DNA of 64,000 nucleotides from Levilactobacillus namurensis (GCF_032197885.1 NZ_CP134159.1:1736001-1800000); one strand, 5' to 3'. Shown: positions 52,971 through 62,898, counted from the first letter of the stretch. Translations and numbers: made by a program. Notes: generated from the sequence alone by a model not told the origin.

Positions 52971-53205
52971 AGTTGTCCGTCAATAAATCAAATAATTCGA
53001 TAGCCACTAAATCAATGTTATCAAACTCAAAGGTTGTCTCCGGATTATGTTCAGTTAACGTGTAAGTCTGGTTAGCCGCGTTGTAAACGACCATCGCTTG
53101 CTCCACGCCGGCTTTTTCGAATCGACGGGGTTGTGGCTCGTCGACGGCATCCTCTTGCATCGCCTTCAAGCGATTGATGATGCCAATCAGTTGAGATTCT
53201 TCCAT
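52969..53205 (-). CDS. YkuJ/DUF1797-family protein
   Basis: 78 residues from ATG at 53205, seven bases after AAAGGGG; an ATG 24 bases upstream has no ribosome site. IIGIINRLKAMQEDAVDEP-like start and the end FEFDNIDLVAIELFDLL match the B. subtilis YkuJ family, whose structure is known but whose function is not. Single-gene unit with its own terminator. Confidence 0.75.
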   Translation of the reverse strand: MEESQLIGIINRLKAMQEDAVDEPQPRRFEKAGVEQAMVVYNAANQTYTLTEHNPETTFEFDNIDLVAIELFDLLTDN

Positions 53206-53245
53206 GATTGGTCCCCTTTCTAGCTTCACTATGATTTTACCAAAC

Positions 53246-53269
53246 TTAAGGCGTTATCGCACGCCTTAA
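53246..53269 (-). terminator. Hairpin after the flippase-like gene
   Basis: TTAAGGCGT and ACGCCTTAA form a 9 bp stem. Only a weak T-run follows (GTTTGG), so termination may be partial. It separates the laf operon from ykuJ. Confidence 0.55.
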
Positions 53270-53279
53270 TCGAAAAAAC

Positions 53280-54314
53280 TCACGCATTTGTCTTGTCAGT
53301 TTCTTCAACCACCTTGTCTGGCCGAATCACCATCGCGACCAAACCCGCCAGCATCCCGAAGTAATACGTCAACAGGCGCCAGAGAATCATCGCCAAGACC
53401 AGTTTACTGTTCGACGCGATGTAGCTCTTAAAGATCATCTCAAAACTATACTCGGCGCCCCCAGCTCCCCCGGGGATTGGGAACAGCGAGATTACCATCA
53501 CGATCAAGACGTGCATACTGGTGACCATGACGATGTTCGCCGTGGTGTAGCCCAACGCCAACATGATGAAGTACGGAATCAGGTAGTAGAACATCAACTG
53601 AATAAAGGTAATCACAAAGACCCGCAACATCAGCCGCCACTGGCCGCTGATCCGGACACTTTCGGCGTAGAACGAATCAATCTTACGATTAATGTTCGCC
53701 ACCATTCGGGTGTAACGTACCGGCTTCATGAACCAATGGGCCGGATACAGGACCACCGCGACCGCCCGCTTGGTAAACCCGTACCAAAACATCACCATCA
53801 AGAGGCCTACAATCACGGCCAAGTGAATCGTAAAGCCGAAGACCACCAGCCAAGCTAGGGCGTGCAATTTATCTTGGATGTAGTTGAACCCAATCACCAA
53901 GGCAATCAGAAAATTGATCACAATCATCGACTGGAAGACCACAAACTTCATCAATAAGACGGAGCTAGCCTTCCCCGCATCGACCCCAGTCTGCATCAGA
54001 GCAATCAATTGGGCCGGCTGACCACCGGAAGAAAAGGGCGTAATCCCGTTAAACAACTGTTCCACCAAGGGGATCCGCACTGCGTCCTTAAACGTAAATC
54101 CCTGAATTCGGTCCGAGATAAAGACTTTCACAATCACGGCTTCTAAACCCAAGTAAAGCACCATGCACAGCACGGCGACCCCGAACCACCAGAAGTTGAT
54201 GTGCACGAAGTCGTTGATCAGCACGGAAAATTTAATATCGCGCAGTGAGAAGGCAAAGATGGCCACTCCTAAGAGGAGCATAACCGTAAGGACCCATTTA
54301 TTTCGTCGTGACAT
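53280..54314 (-). CDS. Flippase-like (LPG synthase TM domain) membrane protein
   Basis: 344 residues with about eight membrane helices and the family motif GITPFSSGGQPAQ near residue 90 (the P-F-S-x-G-G-x-P-A pattern of the UPF0104/AglD2 family). No catalytic soluble domain. Third gene of an operon with two glycolipid glycosyltransferases, so it may move or sense the glycolipid anchor; this is inference. It starts two bases after the lafB-like stop. Confidence 0.8.
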   Translation of the reverse strand: MSRRNKWVLTVMLLLGVAIFAFSLRDIKFSVLINDFVHINFWWFGVAVLCMVLYLGLEAVIVKVFISDRIQGFTFKDAVRIPLVEQLFNGITPFSSGGQPAQLIALMQTGVDAGKASSVLLMKFVVFQSMIVINFLIALVIGFNYIQDKLHALAWLVVFGFTIHLAVIVGLLMVMFWYGFTKRAVAVVLYPAHWFMKPVRYTRMVANINRKIDSFYAESVRISGQWRLMLRVFVITFIQLMFYYLIPYFIMLALGYTTANIVMVTSMHVLIVMVISLFPIPGGAGGAEYSFEMIFKSYIASNSKLVLAMILWRLLTYYFGMLAGLVAMVIRPDKVVEETDKTNA

Positions 54315-54316
54315 AC

Positions 54317-55339
54317 TTACCCCTCTTTTGCCTGTGCCCGATAGAACCGCCGCCAGATGGTGGTCAGGTGCGCTTCCGAGTACCGTTCAGCCGCCGCTAA
54401 GCTCTTCTGGCGCCACTGGTCTAAGGCGGCCTGGTCTCCCGGCAACGTCTGCAACTGGGCGTTCATCTCCGCATAATCTTGGGCGGGAATGTAGTCACCG
54501 GCAATGATGGCGTGATAGAGGTCCAAATCGCGTAACATGACCGGGGTCCCCGTACTAAAAGCCTCTAAGACCGACATCGGAAACAGCTCGTTGAAAGATG
54601 GTAATAAGAAAAGGTCCGCTAAATCGTAATAGTCGACCAACTTCGCCCGGTCAACGATGCCCGGAAAGCTGAGGTTCGCGGGCGGATCATCAACGACCTT
54701 CTTCAGGTCGGCATACCCGTCCGTGATCCGGCCAAACGAAAAGCCCCCCGCCCAGATAAACTGAATCTGCGGGTTATTCCGCGCCAACTTGATAAAGTCA
54801 AACAAGCCCTTGCGCTCCTGAATCTGACCGATGCCTAGGACCGTGAAACGGTGGGCATCGTACCCGTATTGTTGCCGCAACGCCAGCTTCTGGGCCGGCT
54901 CAACCGGGTAGAATTCCTGACGACTGACAAAGTTGGGAATGTACGTCACCCGCTCTGCGGGAATCCCGTAGGCCGCCAACTTAGGAATAAAAGTCGGATT
55001 GACCACCACAATGTGATCCATCCGCTTATAAAACGCAATCACGTACCGGTAAAAGATTCCCCGAAAAGGTTGGGGAATCTTCAAACTTCCCTCCAACGTT
55101 TCCGGCAAAAAATGAACGTAGCCGATTTTTCGACCGCGTCCGGGTAAAAACGTCGACAGATAATAGGAAAAGTTAATCGTGTGGTAATGGGTAATATCTG
55201 CTTTACCATACCGGTTGACCGTCACGTCAAAGTCATCTTGTAAGTGGGTCTTCATCAGGTTCATCAGCTCGTTATACGCACTGCCGACACCCTGCCCCTT
55301 AACGGAATCCGCGGCGGAAAACATGTTAATTTTTAGCAT
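54317..55339 (-). CDS. lafB: GT4 glycosyltransferase, LafB/BgsA-like
   Basis: 340 residues. N-terminal GQGVGSAYNEL and C-terminal PSFNELFPMSVLEAFSTGTP (E-x7-E) are typical of GT4 retaining enzymes. Position after a LafA-like gene matches LafB/BgsA, which add a second sugar to glucosyldiacylglycerol. Works at the inner membrane face. Sugar specificity cannot be read from the sequence. Confidence 0.8.
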   Translation of the reverse strand: MLKINMFSAADSVKGQGVGSAYNELMNLMKTHLQDDFDVTVNRYGKADITHYHTINFSYYLSTFLPGRGRKIGYVHFLPETLEGSLKIPQPFRGIFYRYVIAFYKRMDHIVVVNPTFIPKLAAYGIPAERVTYIPNFVSRQEFYPVEPAQKLALRQQYGYDAHRFTVLGIGQIQERKGLFDFIKLARNNPQIQFIWAGGFSFGRITDGYADLKKVVDDPPANLSFPGIVDRAKLVDYYDLADLFLLPSFNELFPMSVLEAFSTGTPVMLRDLDLYHAIIAGDYIPAQDYAEMNAQLQTLPGDQAALDQWRQKSLAAAERYSEAHLTTIWRRFYRAQAKEG

Positions 55340-55351
55340 TCAATAACTCCT

Positions 55352-56530
55352 CTAATCACTAAAGTCCGGGGTGTCCTCGTGCGCCTGCTCGTAACTGACC
55401 TGCGCATCCCGATAGAAAGCCATAATATTCTGCCCAAAGGTATCTGCGGAAATCTCCGACAGTTTCCGGGCCAATAGCTTGGCGTCCTGGTGTTCATCCC
55501 CATGCAATAAGTAATCGACCACGTTCGCCACCAGTTCATCACTGTTCTTGACCGTCGCCCCCAGCGCCCGACTAGACAACAACTCGTCCGTATAGGGACT
55601 GGTCATGACCACGATCTTGGTTCCTGCCGCCATCGCTTCGATGTAGGTCAACCCCTGGGACTCGGAATCTGAAGACGACAAAAAGACGTTGGCCATGTGA
55701 TAGTACCGGAAGACATCGTCGTTGTTCACTTCCCCGGTGAACGACACGTGGTCCGTCAGATCAGCATCCTTGACCTGTTGTTCCAGGTCTTCACGGGCCG
55801 GGCCATCCCCCACAATCAGAAGCTGGGCATTCGGGACCGCCGCTAAGATCCGGGGCATCGCCGCAATGCTGGCCGTAATGTTCTTCTCGTAGGCCAACCG
55901 ACTCAACGACAAAATCACCGGCGTGTCCGGCGCGAAGCCTAACTGCCGCCGTAGATTCGCCGTATCCGGTTGCTCATACTGGTGTAAGTTGACCCCCGTT
56001 GGAATCACCCGAATCGGAGCTTTAACCCCGTAATCGGTCAAGGTCGTTAACACCCGGTCACTGGGCGCCACGACCCCCGTTAAGTGGTAGCAGAAGGCTA
56101 AAGTTCCCTGCTTCACGTGGACCGGCTTTAAAATCTTACCGTTCGCCACGTAATGGAGATAATCCTCATACATGGTGTGGTACGTATGCAGACACGGAAT
56201 TTCTAGGTTCCGGGCGACAAACTTGCCAATCCAGCCCATCGAGAATTCAGTCTGGGTGTGGACGATGTCTAAGTTCAGTTCCTTGGCAATCTGGTAAGCC
56301 TGAAAGAGCCCGCGAACCGCGATTCGGCGGTCGGTAAACGATACGAACGGAATACTCGAGAAGCGAAAAACGTTGCGCTCATAAACGTTGCGCTCCACGT
56401 GTGGATCGGTGGTCGTAAAGATGTACACCTGGTTTCCCTGCTTTTCCAGCTGGTCCCGTAACGTCTTGATGGACGTGGCGACCCCACTGACCTGTGGGAA
56501 ATAGGTATCCGTAAAGATGCCAATGTTCAC
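55352..56530 (-). CDS. lafA: Monoglucosyldiacylglycerol synthase, LafA/BgsB-like
   Basis: The frame opens at 56569, but GTG at 56530 follows AAGGGGGG at seven bases; 392 residues. MNIGIFTDTYFPQVSGV is the standard start of glycolipid GT4 enzymes. SDSESQGLTYIEAMAAGT holds the E-x7-E motif. It adds glucose from UDP-glucose to diacylglycerol, the first step to the LTA anchor. First gene of the operon, behind a consensus promoter. Confidence 0.82.
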   Translation of the reverse strand: MNIGIFTDTYFPQVSGVATSIKTLRDQLEKQGNQVYIFTTTDPHVERNVYERNVFRFSSIPFVSFTDRRIAVRGLFQAYQIAKELNLDIVHTQTEFSMGWIGKFVARNLEIPCLHTYHTMYEDYLHYVANGKILKPVHVKQGTLAFCYHLTGVVAPSDRVLTTLTDYGVKAPIRVIPTGVNLHQYEQPDTANLRRQLGFAPDTPVILSLSRLAYEKNITASIAAMPRILAAVPNAQLLIVGDGPAREDLEQQVKDADLTDHVSFTGEVNNDDVFRYYHMANVFLSSSDSESQGLTYIEAMAAGTKIVVMTSPYTDELLSSRALGATVKNSDELVANVVDYLLHGDEHQDAKLLARKLSEISADTFGQNIMAFYRDAQVSYEQAHEDTPDFSD

Positions 56531-56596
56531 TGCCAATCCCCCCTTGGATTTTGTTTGGTTTCTAAGCACTTAAACGTTCGTCATACAATCATCACA

Positions 56597-56625
56597 ATTA
56601 TATGGGTTTACCTACCTGATTGCAA
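56597..56625 (-). promoter_or_regulatory. Promoter of the lafA-lafB-flippase operon
   Basis: TTGCAA (56620-56625), 17 bases, TATAAT (56597-56602), minus strand, 67 bases before the GTG start. Confidence 0.8.
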
Positions 56626-56645
56626 ACCACCAACCGCCAGCCCAC

Positions 56646-56699
56646 GCAAAATAGCAGGCCCATTTAACCAATTCTGACAACTGGCTAAACGGACCTGCC
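56646..56699 (-). terminator. Terminator of ptsHI
   Basis: Long imperfect stem on the minus strand (GCAGG-x-CC-x-TTTA-x-CCA with its complement ending in CCTGC), followed by TATTTT. Confidence 0.75.
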
Positions 56700-56713
56700 G
56701 ATTTCGTAAAGAT

Positions 56714-58444
56714 TCACTTAAGTAATCCAGGCACAGCCGCCTGAACCATGGTAATCACTTCTTGACTGGTGCTAGCCGAATTCAGCGCCGTTTCCACCAA
56801 CGACTGTAAGTCCTTGGCGTTCAACTTGGCAATCAGCTCGCGGGTCTTCAGGATCGACCCCGCCCCCATGGAGAACTCGTCTAAGCCCATCCCCAGTAAC
56901 AGGGGAACGGCAATCGGGTCGCCGGCCATCTCACCGCACATCGCCACGGGAATCCCCGCGTTGTGCCCGGCCGCAATCACCCGGTTAACTAACCGGAGAA
57001 TGGCCGGATGGTACGGCTGGTAGAGGTAGCCGACGTCCTGGTTCGTCCGGTCAGCAGCCATGGTATAGCCGATCAAGTCGTTGGTCCCGATACTCATGAA
57101 ATCAACTTCCTGAGCGAACCGGTCAGCCAGTAATGCCGCGGCTGGCACCTCGACCATCATGCCGACCTTCACGGTACCCATCGGTACCTGCTTGACCGTC
57201 AACTTCGAGCGTTCGTCGTCGTAGATGGCCTTAGCCTGGCGAAACTCATCGAGCGTCGCAATCATTGGGAACATAATTCGTAGATTGCCGAAAGCCGAGG
57301 CCCGCAACAACGCCCGTAACTGACTACGAAAGGCCTCTTGGTGGGTCAAACTGCGGCGAATCGCCCGCGCCCCCATGAAGGGGTTAGCTTCCGGCTTCTG
57401 CTGCAGGTACGGTAACGGCTTATCCCCACCGATATCGAGGGTCCGCATCACCACCGGATGCGGCGCCATGGCTGCTAAAACTTCCTTATAAGCCGCGAAC
57501 TGTTGGTCCTCACTGGGTAAGTGGTCCGCATCCATGTAGAGGAACTCCGTGCGCATCAGTCCGATAGCCTCGGCCCCGTTACGCAGGACGTTAGGCATGT
57601 CTTGGGGAGTGCCAATGTTGGCTGCCAACGTGACGCCCACGCCATCCGCACTGGTAGTCACCGTATGCTGTAATTTCGCTAACCGCTCTTGGTTGGCGAT
57701 GCGGGCCTGCATCTGTTCCCGCGCCGTGGTCAACTCGGCTTCACTAGGATCCAATAAGACCTGGCCCTGGTTACCGTTCACCACGACCGTACTACCTTCG
57801 GCCATGTCCGCCGTCGCCGTCTGGGTCCCTACGACCGCTGGAATGTTCAGCGAGCGGGCCAGAATCGACGAGTGCGACGTTCGGCCACCCAGATCCGTGA
57901 CAAAGCCTAAGATGTAACACGGATTAACGGAGACCGTATCACTGGGAATCAGATCATGGGTCACCACGATGACCGGGTGATTGACCAACGCCAAGTCTGG
58001 CAATTGAACCTGCAGGAGGTGGGCCGTGACCCGCTTGATCACGTCATGGAGGTCCGTGACCCGTTCTTGCATGTACGCATTACCCTTTAGGTCCTTGAAC
58101 GATTGCTCATAACGTTGGGCAACCGTGGCCAAGGCCGCTTCGGCGTTCAGGTGCTCCTGGCGAATCAACTTTTCGACCGCCGCAATCAATTCTGGGTCCT
58201 GAAGCATCACAATATGCGCACTAAAAACCTGGGCACTATCAGCGCCCAGGTTTTTAGTTGCACGAGTTTTAATCGTCTCAATGTCGGAGACGGCTGCTTC
58301 AAGGGCCTGATGGAATCGATTTAGTTCGTCATCCAAATTCGTAATTGTGTGTCGCTTAACGGTTAAGTCCGGTTCAACCAAGCGATAGACCTGGCCGCAC
58401 ACGATTCCGTCACTTGCGGCAATTCCCTTGAGCATCGCTCTCAT
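56714..58444 (-). CDS. ptsI: Phosphoenolpyruvate-protein phosphotransferase (PTS enzyme I)
   Basis: 576 residues. Active H191 lies in GGRTSHSSIL; the C-terminal domain has the PEP-binding ATP-independent TIM barrel with GVMMEVPAA-like and SIGTNDLIGYTMAADR segments and the C-terminal CGEMAGD. Cytoplasmic; passes phosphate from PEP to HPr for sugar uptake. ATG 58444 shares one base with the ptsH stop. Confidence 0.96.
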   Translation of the reverse strand: MRAMLKGIAASDGIVCGQVYRLVEPDLTVKRHTITNLDDELNRFHQALEAAVSDIETIKTRATKNLGADSAQVFSAHIVMLQDPELIAAVEKLIRQEHLNAEAALATVAQRYEQSFKDLKGNAYMQERVTDLHDVIKRVTAHLLQVQLPDLALVNHPVIVVTHDLIPSDTVSVNPCYILGFVTDLGGRTSHSSILARSLNIPAVVGTQTATADMAEGSTVVVNGNQGQVLLDPSEAELTTAREQMQARIANQERLAKLQHTVTTSADGVGVTLAANIGTPQDMPNVLRNGAEAIGLMRTEFLYMDADHLPSEDQQFAAYKEVLAAMAPHPVVMRTLDIGGDKPLPYLQQKPEANPFMGARAIRRSLTHQEAFRSQLRALLRASAFGNLRIMFPMIATLDEFRQAKAIYDDERSKLTVKQVPMGTVKVGMMVEVPAAALLADRFAQEVDFMSIGTNDLIGYTMAADRTNQDVGYLYQPYHPAILRLVNRVIAAGHNAGIPVAMCGEMAGDPIAVPLLLGMGLDEFSMGAGSILKTRELIAKLNAKDLQSLVETALNSASTSQEVITMVQAAVPGLLK

Positions 58445-58710
58445 TAGTCAGATAAACCCTCTTTTTTCAGCGTTTCAGCAACGGCAGCCATTGCATCGGC
58501 TTCGTCGTCACCATCAGCCGTAATCGTAATTTCAGCGTTTTGGCCAACACCCAAGGACATCACGCCCATGATAGACTTCAAGTTCACGGACTTGTCTTGG
58601 TATTGTAAGCTAACTTCTGAGTTGAACTTGCTTGCAGATTGGACTAATAACGTTGCTGGACGGGCATGAATCCCAGTTTCAGCAGTGATATGAAATTCGC
58701 GTTTTTCCAT
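58444..58710 (-). CDS. ptsH: Phosphocarrier protein HPr
   Basis: 88 residues. H15 (GIHARPA) is the phosphate carrier; S46 ([10 protein letters not shown]) is the HPr kinase target used in carbon catabolite control. Cytoplasmic. Starts with ATG after AAAGGAG and is followed directly by ptsI. Confidence 0.97.
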   Translation of the reverse strand: MEKREFHITAETGIHARPATLLVQSASKFNSEVSLQYQDKSVNLKSIMGVMSLGVGQNAEITITADGDDEADAMAAVAETLKKEGLSD

Positions 58711-58814
58711 AAATGATCGATCTCCTTTAAGCTTAGGTTGAATTCTTATCGAACATAGCGCCTTGATCTTGCGCAGTGATCAAACAACCATACTGACGTT
58801 ATGCCTACTTACTA

Positions 58815-58843
58815 AGAATATCAATCTGACCATCAAATTACAA
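58815..58843 (-). promoter_or_regulatory. Promoter of ptsHI
   Basis: TTGTAA (58838-58843), 17 bases, TATTCT (58815-58820), minus strand, about 105 bases upstream of ptsH. Confidence 0.6.
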
Positions 58844-58874
58844 GTGATACTGAACCGCTTTCATCAAAAAGACC

Positions 58875-59075
58875 TTATGATTGGTCTTCGGTCGCATCCC
58901 GATCGTAATGGTAGACCAGCTTACCGCCCTTATGGGCCTCGCCAATCACCCGCTTCCGGGTCTCAAACGCCATGAACGCCTGTTGAAAGGCCGGGAACTC
59001 GTCCGGTTCCACCTCAAACTGATCGATTTTCTGGTCCTTTAACTGATTCATCAGGTCCGTAAAGTCTCTTGCCAT
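58875..59075 (-). CDS. Conserved small protein, unknown
   Basis: 66 residues from ATG 59075, seven bases after AAAGGGGG. Charged helix start (ARDFTDLMNQLKDQKIDQF) and HYDRDATED end. It lies alone between ptsH and clpE, with a promoter that overlaps the divergent clpE control region. No family recognised. Confidence 0.65.
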   Translation of the reverse strand: MARDFTDLMNQLKDQKIDQFEVEPDEFPAFQQAFMAFETRKRVIGEAHKGGKLVYHYDRDATEDQS

Positions 59076-59129
59076 CTGCTCGCCCCCTTTAGCCATCATG
59101 TCAATATGACCGCGCCTGTATGTGCCTAT

Positions 59130-59158
59130 ATTTTACGGTGAAATACCAAACAGGTCAA
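59130..59158 (-). promoter_or_regulatory. Promoter of the 58875 gene
   Basis: TTGACC (59153-59158), 17 bases, TAAAAT (59130-59135). Divergent from clpE; a CIRCE-like element lies 40 bases upstream. Confidence 0.7.
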
Positions 59159-59197
59159 AGAAATTTGCCGACTTTTCGTCAAAAGCCGACCTCCTTT

Positions 59198-59224
59198 TTA
59201 GCATTCTATAGTTGAGAGTGCTAA
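59198..59224. promoter_or_regulatory. CIRCE-like operator (HrcA)
   Basis: TTAGCATTC, nine bases, GAGTGCTAA: one mismatch from CIRCE (TTAGCACTC-N9-GAGTGCTAA). It lies 83 bases upstream of the clpE -35 region and between two divergent promoters. Confidence 0.8.
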
Positions 59225-59284
59225 AATAAAGCCGTTCGGAAGAAGTGGCCCCTTAACCATTGTCTGACGAAGCAAGCAAATTAG

Positions 59285-59312
59285 TTGCATGCTGTGGCCG
59301 ACGCGGTATACT
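59285..59312 (+). promoter_or_regulatory. Promoter of clpE
   Basis: TTGCAT (59285-59290), 16 bases, TATACT (59307-59312). Start expected near 59319, inside the CtsR site. Confidence 0.75.
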
Positions 59313-59321
59313 GTGTTTAAA

Positions 59322-59338
59322 GGTCAAGAAAGGTCAAA
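59322..59338 (+). promoter_or_regulatory. CtsR operator
   Basis: GGTCAAG-AAA-GGTCAAA, a CtsR direct heptad with three-base spacer. It overlaps the transcription start of clpE. Confidence 0.85.
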
Positions 59339-59406
59339 CGCTTTTCAACGAACGACCGACGTGTTTTGCCACGTTATTCCATTAAAGAAGGGAGACGAAC
59401 AAACAC

Positions 59407-61614
59407 ATGCTATGTCAAAATTGCCACCGGAATCAAGCAACCATTCACCTCTACATGAGCGTGAACGGGCAGCGGCAACAAGTTGACCTATGCCAAAATT
59501 GCTATCAACTACTCAAGCAACAGCAAGACAACTCTGGAAATGGAGGTGGCCGTATGGCACAAGATCCATTCGGCTTTGGTAACCTGGATGACATTTTCCG
59601 GGCCATGCAAGGTGGCAACTCCGCCAACCAAGCAGACTACCGGCAAGCTGCTAACCAAGGGCGTCCGACCCAACCGGCGGGCAACCAAGGTTCCGGTAAC
59701 GGCCTGCTGAGTCAGTATGGTCTGAATCTGACCAAGTTAGCCAAAGACGGCAAAATCGACCCAGTGATTGGGCGCGATAAAGAAACGGCACAAGTCATTG
59801 AGATCCTCAACCGACGGACCAAGAACAACCCAGTCCTGATCGGTGAAGCCGGCGTCGGGAAGACGGCGGTGGTCGAAGGCTTGGCCGAGCGAATCGTTGA
59901 AGGCAACGTTCCGCAGAAGTTGACGAATAAGCAAATTATTCGTCTCGACGTGGTTTCCCTAGTTCAAGGCACCGGTATCCGGGGCCAATTCGAACAACGG
60001 ATGCAACAATTAATGAAAGAAGTTCAAGCTAACCCCGACATCATCCTCTTCATTGACGAAATCCATGAAATCATGGGTGCCGGCAATGCTGAAGGCGGGA
60101 TGGACGCCGGTAACGTTTTGAAGCCAGCGTTAGCCCGGGGAGACTTCCAGTTAATTGGAGCCACCACGTTAAATGAATACCGGGACATCGAAAAAGACCA
60201 AGCCTTAGCACGGCGGTTCCAACCAGTAACGGTAGACGAACCTAGCCCGGACGAGGCCATCAAGATTCTCAAGGGTATTCAAAAGAAGTACGAAGATTAT
60301 CACCACGTTCACTACACGGACGCCGCGATTGAAGCGGCCGTTCGGTTATCTGACCGGTACATCCAAGACCGGTTCTTACCCGACAAGGCCATCGACTTAC
60401 TCGATGAATCCGGGTCGCGGAAGAACCTGACCATCAACGTGGCCGACCCGCACGCCATCGACGAGAAGATCGCCGATGCTGAGAAGCAAAAGCAAGCCGC
60501 TTTGAAGCAGGAAGACTACGAGAAGGCCGCCTACTACCGGGACCAGGTCACCAAGTTGAACAAGTCTAAGGAAAGCGCCCAGAGCGCCGACCAGGACCAG
60601 TCCACGGAAGTGACCGAAAAAGACATGCAAGATATCGTGGAAGAAAAGACCAACATCCCCGTTGGCGAACTGCAGGCTAAGGAACAACATCAACTGAAGA
60701 GCTTAGGCCCTGACCTAGAGAAACACGTGATCGGCCAAAACGAAGCGGTTGATAAAGTGGCCCGCGCCATTCGCCGGAACCGAATCGGTCTGAACGGAAC
60801 GGGCCGGCCAATTGGATCCTTCCTGTTCGTCGGTCCTACCGGGGTCGGCAAGACGGAACTCGCCAAGCAATTAGCTAACGAGCTCTTCGGGTCGGAGGAT
60901 GCCATGATTCGGTTCGACATGTCCGAATACATGGAGCCGCATTCCATTTCTAAGCTGATCGGATCTCCTCCTGGCTATGTCGGGTACGAAGAAGCCGGTC
61001 AACTGACCGAACAAGTTCGGCGGCACCCATACACGCTGGTACTCTTGGACGAAATCGAAAAGGCTCACCCCGACGTCATGAACATGTTCTTACAGATTCT
61101 AGACGACGGCCGGCTGACCGATTCCCAAGGACGGACCGTGTCCTTTAAGGATACCCTGATCATCATGACCAGTAACGCCGGGACCGGTGACGTCGAAGCC
61201 AGCGTCGGGTTTGGCGCCGAAGCCAGTGGTAAGACCCATTCCGTTCTGGACAGTCTGACCAACTACTTCCGTCCCGAATTCCTGAACCGGTTCGACGACA
61301 TCATCGAATTCAACTCCCTGACTAAGGAGAACTTGATGCAGATCGTCGACTTGATGATCGGTGACGTGAACCAGATGCTGGCCACGCAAGGGCTACACAT
61401 CCACGTCACGGAACCCGTAGAAGAGAAGCTGGTCACCGATGGTTATAATCCAGCCATGGGGGCGCGGCCGCTTCGCCGGGTCATTCAAGAAGAGATTGAA
61501 GACCGCATCGCTGACTACTACCTTGACCACACGGGCACCAAGAACCTGGTGGCTAAGATCGAAGACGGGAAGATCGTTCTGACCGCCGATGACAGCGCCA
61601 CGGCAACTAAATAA
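59407..61614 (+). CDS. clpE: ATP-dependent Clp protease ATP-binding subunit ClpE
   Basis: 735 residues. An N-terminal zinc finger (C3, C6, C29, C32) marks ClpE. AAA1 has Walker A at 147-154 (GEAGVGKT); a UVR-like linker lies near 352-390; AAA2 has Walker A near 476-484 (GPTGVGKTE). Unfolds damaged proteins for ClpP. Regulation by CtsR and possibly HrcA is supported by two operators upstream. Confidence 0.95.
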   Translation: MLCQNCHRNQATIHLYMSVNGQRQQVDLCQNCYQLLKQQQDNSGNGGGRMAQDPFGFGNLDDIFRAMQGGNSANQADYRQAANQGRPTQPAGNQGSGNGLLSQYGLNLTKLAKDGKIDPVIGRDKETAQVIEILNRRTKNNPVLIGEAGVGKTAVVEGLAERIVEGNVPQKLTNKQIIRLDVVSLVQGTGIRGQFEQRMQQLMKEVQANPDIILFIDEIHEIMGAGNAEGGMDAGNVLKPALARGDFQLIGATTLNEYRDIEKDQALARRFQPVTVDEPSPDEAIKILKGIQKKYEDYHHVHYTDAAIEAAVRLSDRYIQDRFLPDKAIDLLDESGSRKNLTINVADPHAIDEKIADAEKQKQAALKQEDYEKAAYYRDQVTKLNKSKESAQSADQDQSTEVTEKDMQDIVEEKTNIPVGELQAKEQHQLKSLGPDLEKHVIGQNEAVDKVARAIRRNRIGLNGTGRPIGSFLFVGPTGVGKTELAKQLANELFGSEDAMIRFDMSEYMEPHSISKLIGSPPGYVGYEEAGQLTEQVRRHPYTLVLLDEIEKAHPDVMNMFLQILDDGRLTDSQGRTVSFKDTLIIMTSNAGTGDVEASVGFGAEASGKTHSVLDSLTNYFRPEFLNRFDDIIEFNSLTKENLMQIVDLMIGDVNQMLATQGLHIHVTEPVEEKLVTDGYNPAMGARPLRRVIQEEIEDRIADYYLDHTGTKNLVAKIEDGKIVLTADDSATATK

Positions 61615-61623
61615 TCCTGATTA

Positions 61624-61660
61624 ACGGGCAAACCATCTGCGGGTGGTTTGCCCGTTTTTT
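61624..61660 (+). terminator. Terminator of clpE
   Basis: ACGGGCAAACCA and TGGTTTGCCCGT stem followed by a run of T. Confidence 0.95.
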
Positions 61661-61720
61661 AGGGTCAGCACGAGAGCGCCACCATTCCCGACAAGACTGG
61701 TTTTGAAACCGAAAAATCAC

Positions 61721-61749
61721 CTGCATCCCCCTAGGAGTTGCGGTATACT
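61721..61749 (+). promoter_or_regulatory. Promoter of the 61786 gene
   Basis: CTGCAT, 17 bases, TATACT (61744-61749). The stretch GCGGTATACTG and TTTAAAGG resembles the clpE promoter, minus the CtsR repeat. Confidence 0.55.
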
Positions 61750-61785
61750 GTATTTTAAAGGAAAGAACGGAAGGAGGGAATTGCC

Positions 61786-62898
61786 TTGGCACTATTGAAC
61801 TGGTTACGTCACTTGGTCACCCGGCCGACAAACCGGCCCCGGCACCAGCGTCCCCTGACTCGGCGTACCCGGCAGACTCTGCCCCGCCCAGCGACGCATG
61901 CGCCCATGCCGCCTCAACCAACCGAGCCACCAGTCCCTCGCCAGCTCACCCCGGAGGCCGCAACACCTTTAGCCCCAACGTCACCAGCGCCCGTCACTCA
62001 CGCGGCGCCCGATGCAACGCTGGTGGTGCGCCTGGTCGATCAACGGGACCACCCCCTTCAGCCCGCACTGGTCTTAACGGGGCAGTTGAATGCCCCGGTG
62101 CGCCTCAAGATTCCCGAGATTCCGGGGTACACCCTCCTGGATATTCAGGGATTCACCCAAAATTTTCTCAGTGCGTACGGCCTGACCACGCTAGTCTACC
62201 AATCCATCTGGGGACAGCCCGTCACGACCTACCTGATCGACTACGATACCGGCCAGCTCCTGGCTCTCCCTCGGACCTTACGCGGTAAGTTGCGGACGCC
62301 ATATCAGTTGACGCCCCCCGCCGTAACCGGCTACCACATCTTCCAGGCCGAAGGGAACCAGCACGGCCAGTTCAGCGATCAAAGCAAGCGGGTCCTGTAC
62401 TTCTACCGACGCGACGCCTGGCAGACCGTCCAGCGGGTCCACCAATACGTGACCTTGACTGCCGATCACGACGTCTACGACCTCCCAGCGGGGACCGCGT
62501 ACGGGTACCAGTTCCCGGCGACTTCCCTCTGGCGACTCTTCGCCATCATCACCCTCACCGACCAGTCCGTCTGGTATAACCTAGGGGGCAATCAATGGCT
62601 GGCCGCGACCGATACGCAACGCCATCAGCACTGGTCACGAGTCATGGCACTCCCACCTAAAGTCACGACCTGGACGCAACGGCAGACCGTCCACTGGACC
62701 GGTCACGTCGACTACGTGCCTCAGGGTCGTCTGACCATCTACCGGGAACCTTACGGTGAAGTCGCCGGGCAGTTGCAGAACGGTGACGCCTTAGACGTTC
62801 GCCAGTGTCTCACCGACGATCAAGGGCTGGTCTGGTACCAAGTCGGTCCGGCCGCCTACATCAATGCGCGCTATGTTCGCCTGAATCCTCAAAAATAA
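61786..62898 (+). CDS. Proline-rich protein with MucBP-like and SH3-like domains
   Basis: 370 residues from TTG at 61786, 5 bases after AAGGAGGG. No signal peptide: the first 45 residues are basic (TRPTNRPRHQRPLTRRTRQT) and residues to about 75 are P/T-rich. From about 80 two MucBP-like beta repeats (VVRLVDQRDHPLQPALVLTG and YQSIWGQPVTTYLIDYDTGQ), a middle domain, and an SH3-like end (GRLTIYREPYGEVAGQLQNG and WYQVGPAAYINARYV). The domains suggest surface or wall binding, which conflicts with the lack of an export signal. Function unknown. Confidence 0.65.
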   Translation: MALLNWLRHLVTRPTNRPRHQRPLTRRTRQTLPRPATHAPMPPQPTEPPVPRQLTPEAATPLAPTSPAPVTHAAPDATLVVRLVDQRDHPLQPALVLTGQLNAPVRLKIPEIPGYTLLDIQGFTQNFLSAYGLTTLVYQSIWGQPVTTYLIDYDTGQLLALPRTLRGKLRTPYQLTPPAVTGYHIFQAEGNQHGQFSDQSKRVLYFYRRDAWQTVQRVHQYVTLTADHDVYDLPAGTAYGYQFPATSLWRLFAIITLTDQSVWYNLGGNQWLAATDTQRHQHWSRVMALPPKVTTWTQRQTVHWTGHVDYVPQGRLTIYREPYGEVAGQLQNGDALDVRQCLTDDQGLVWYQVGPAAYINARYVRLNPQK

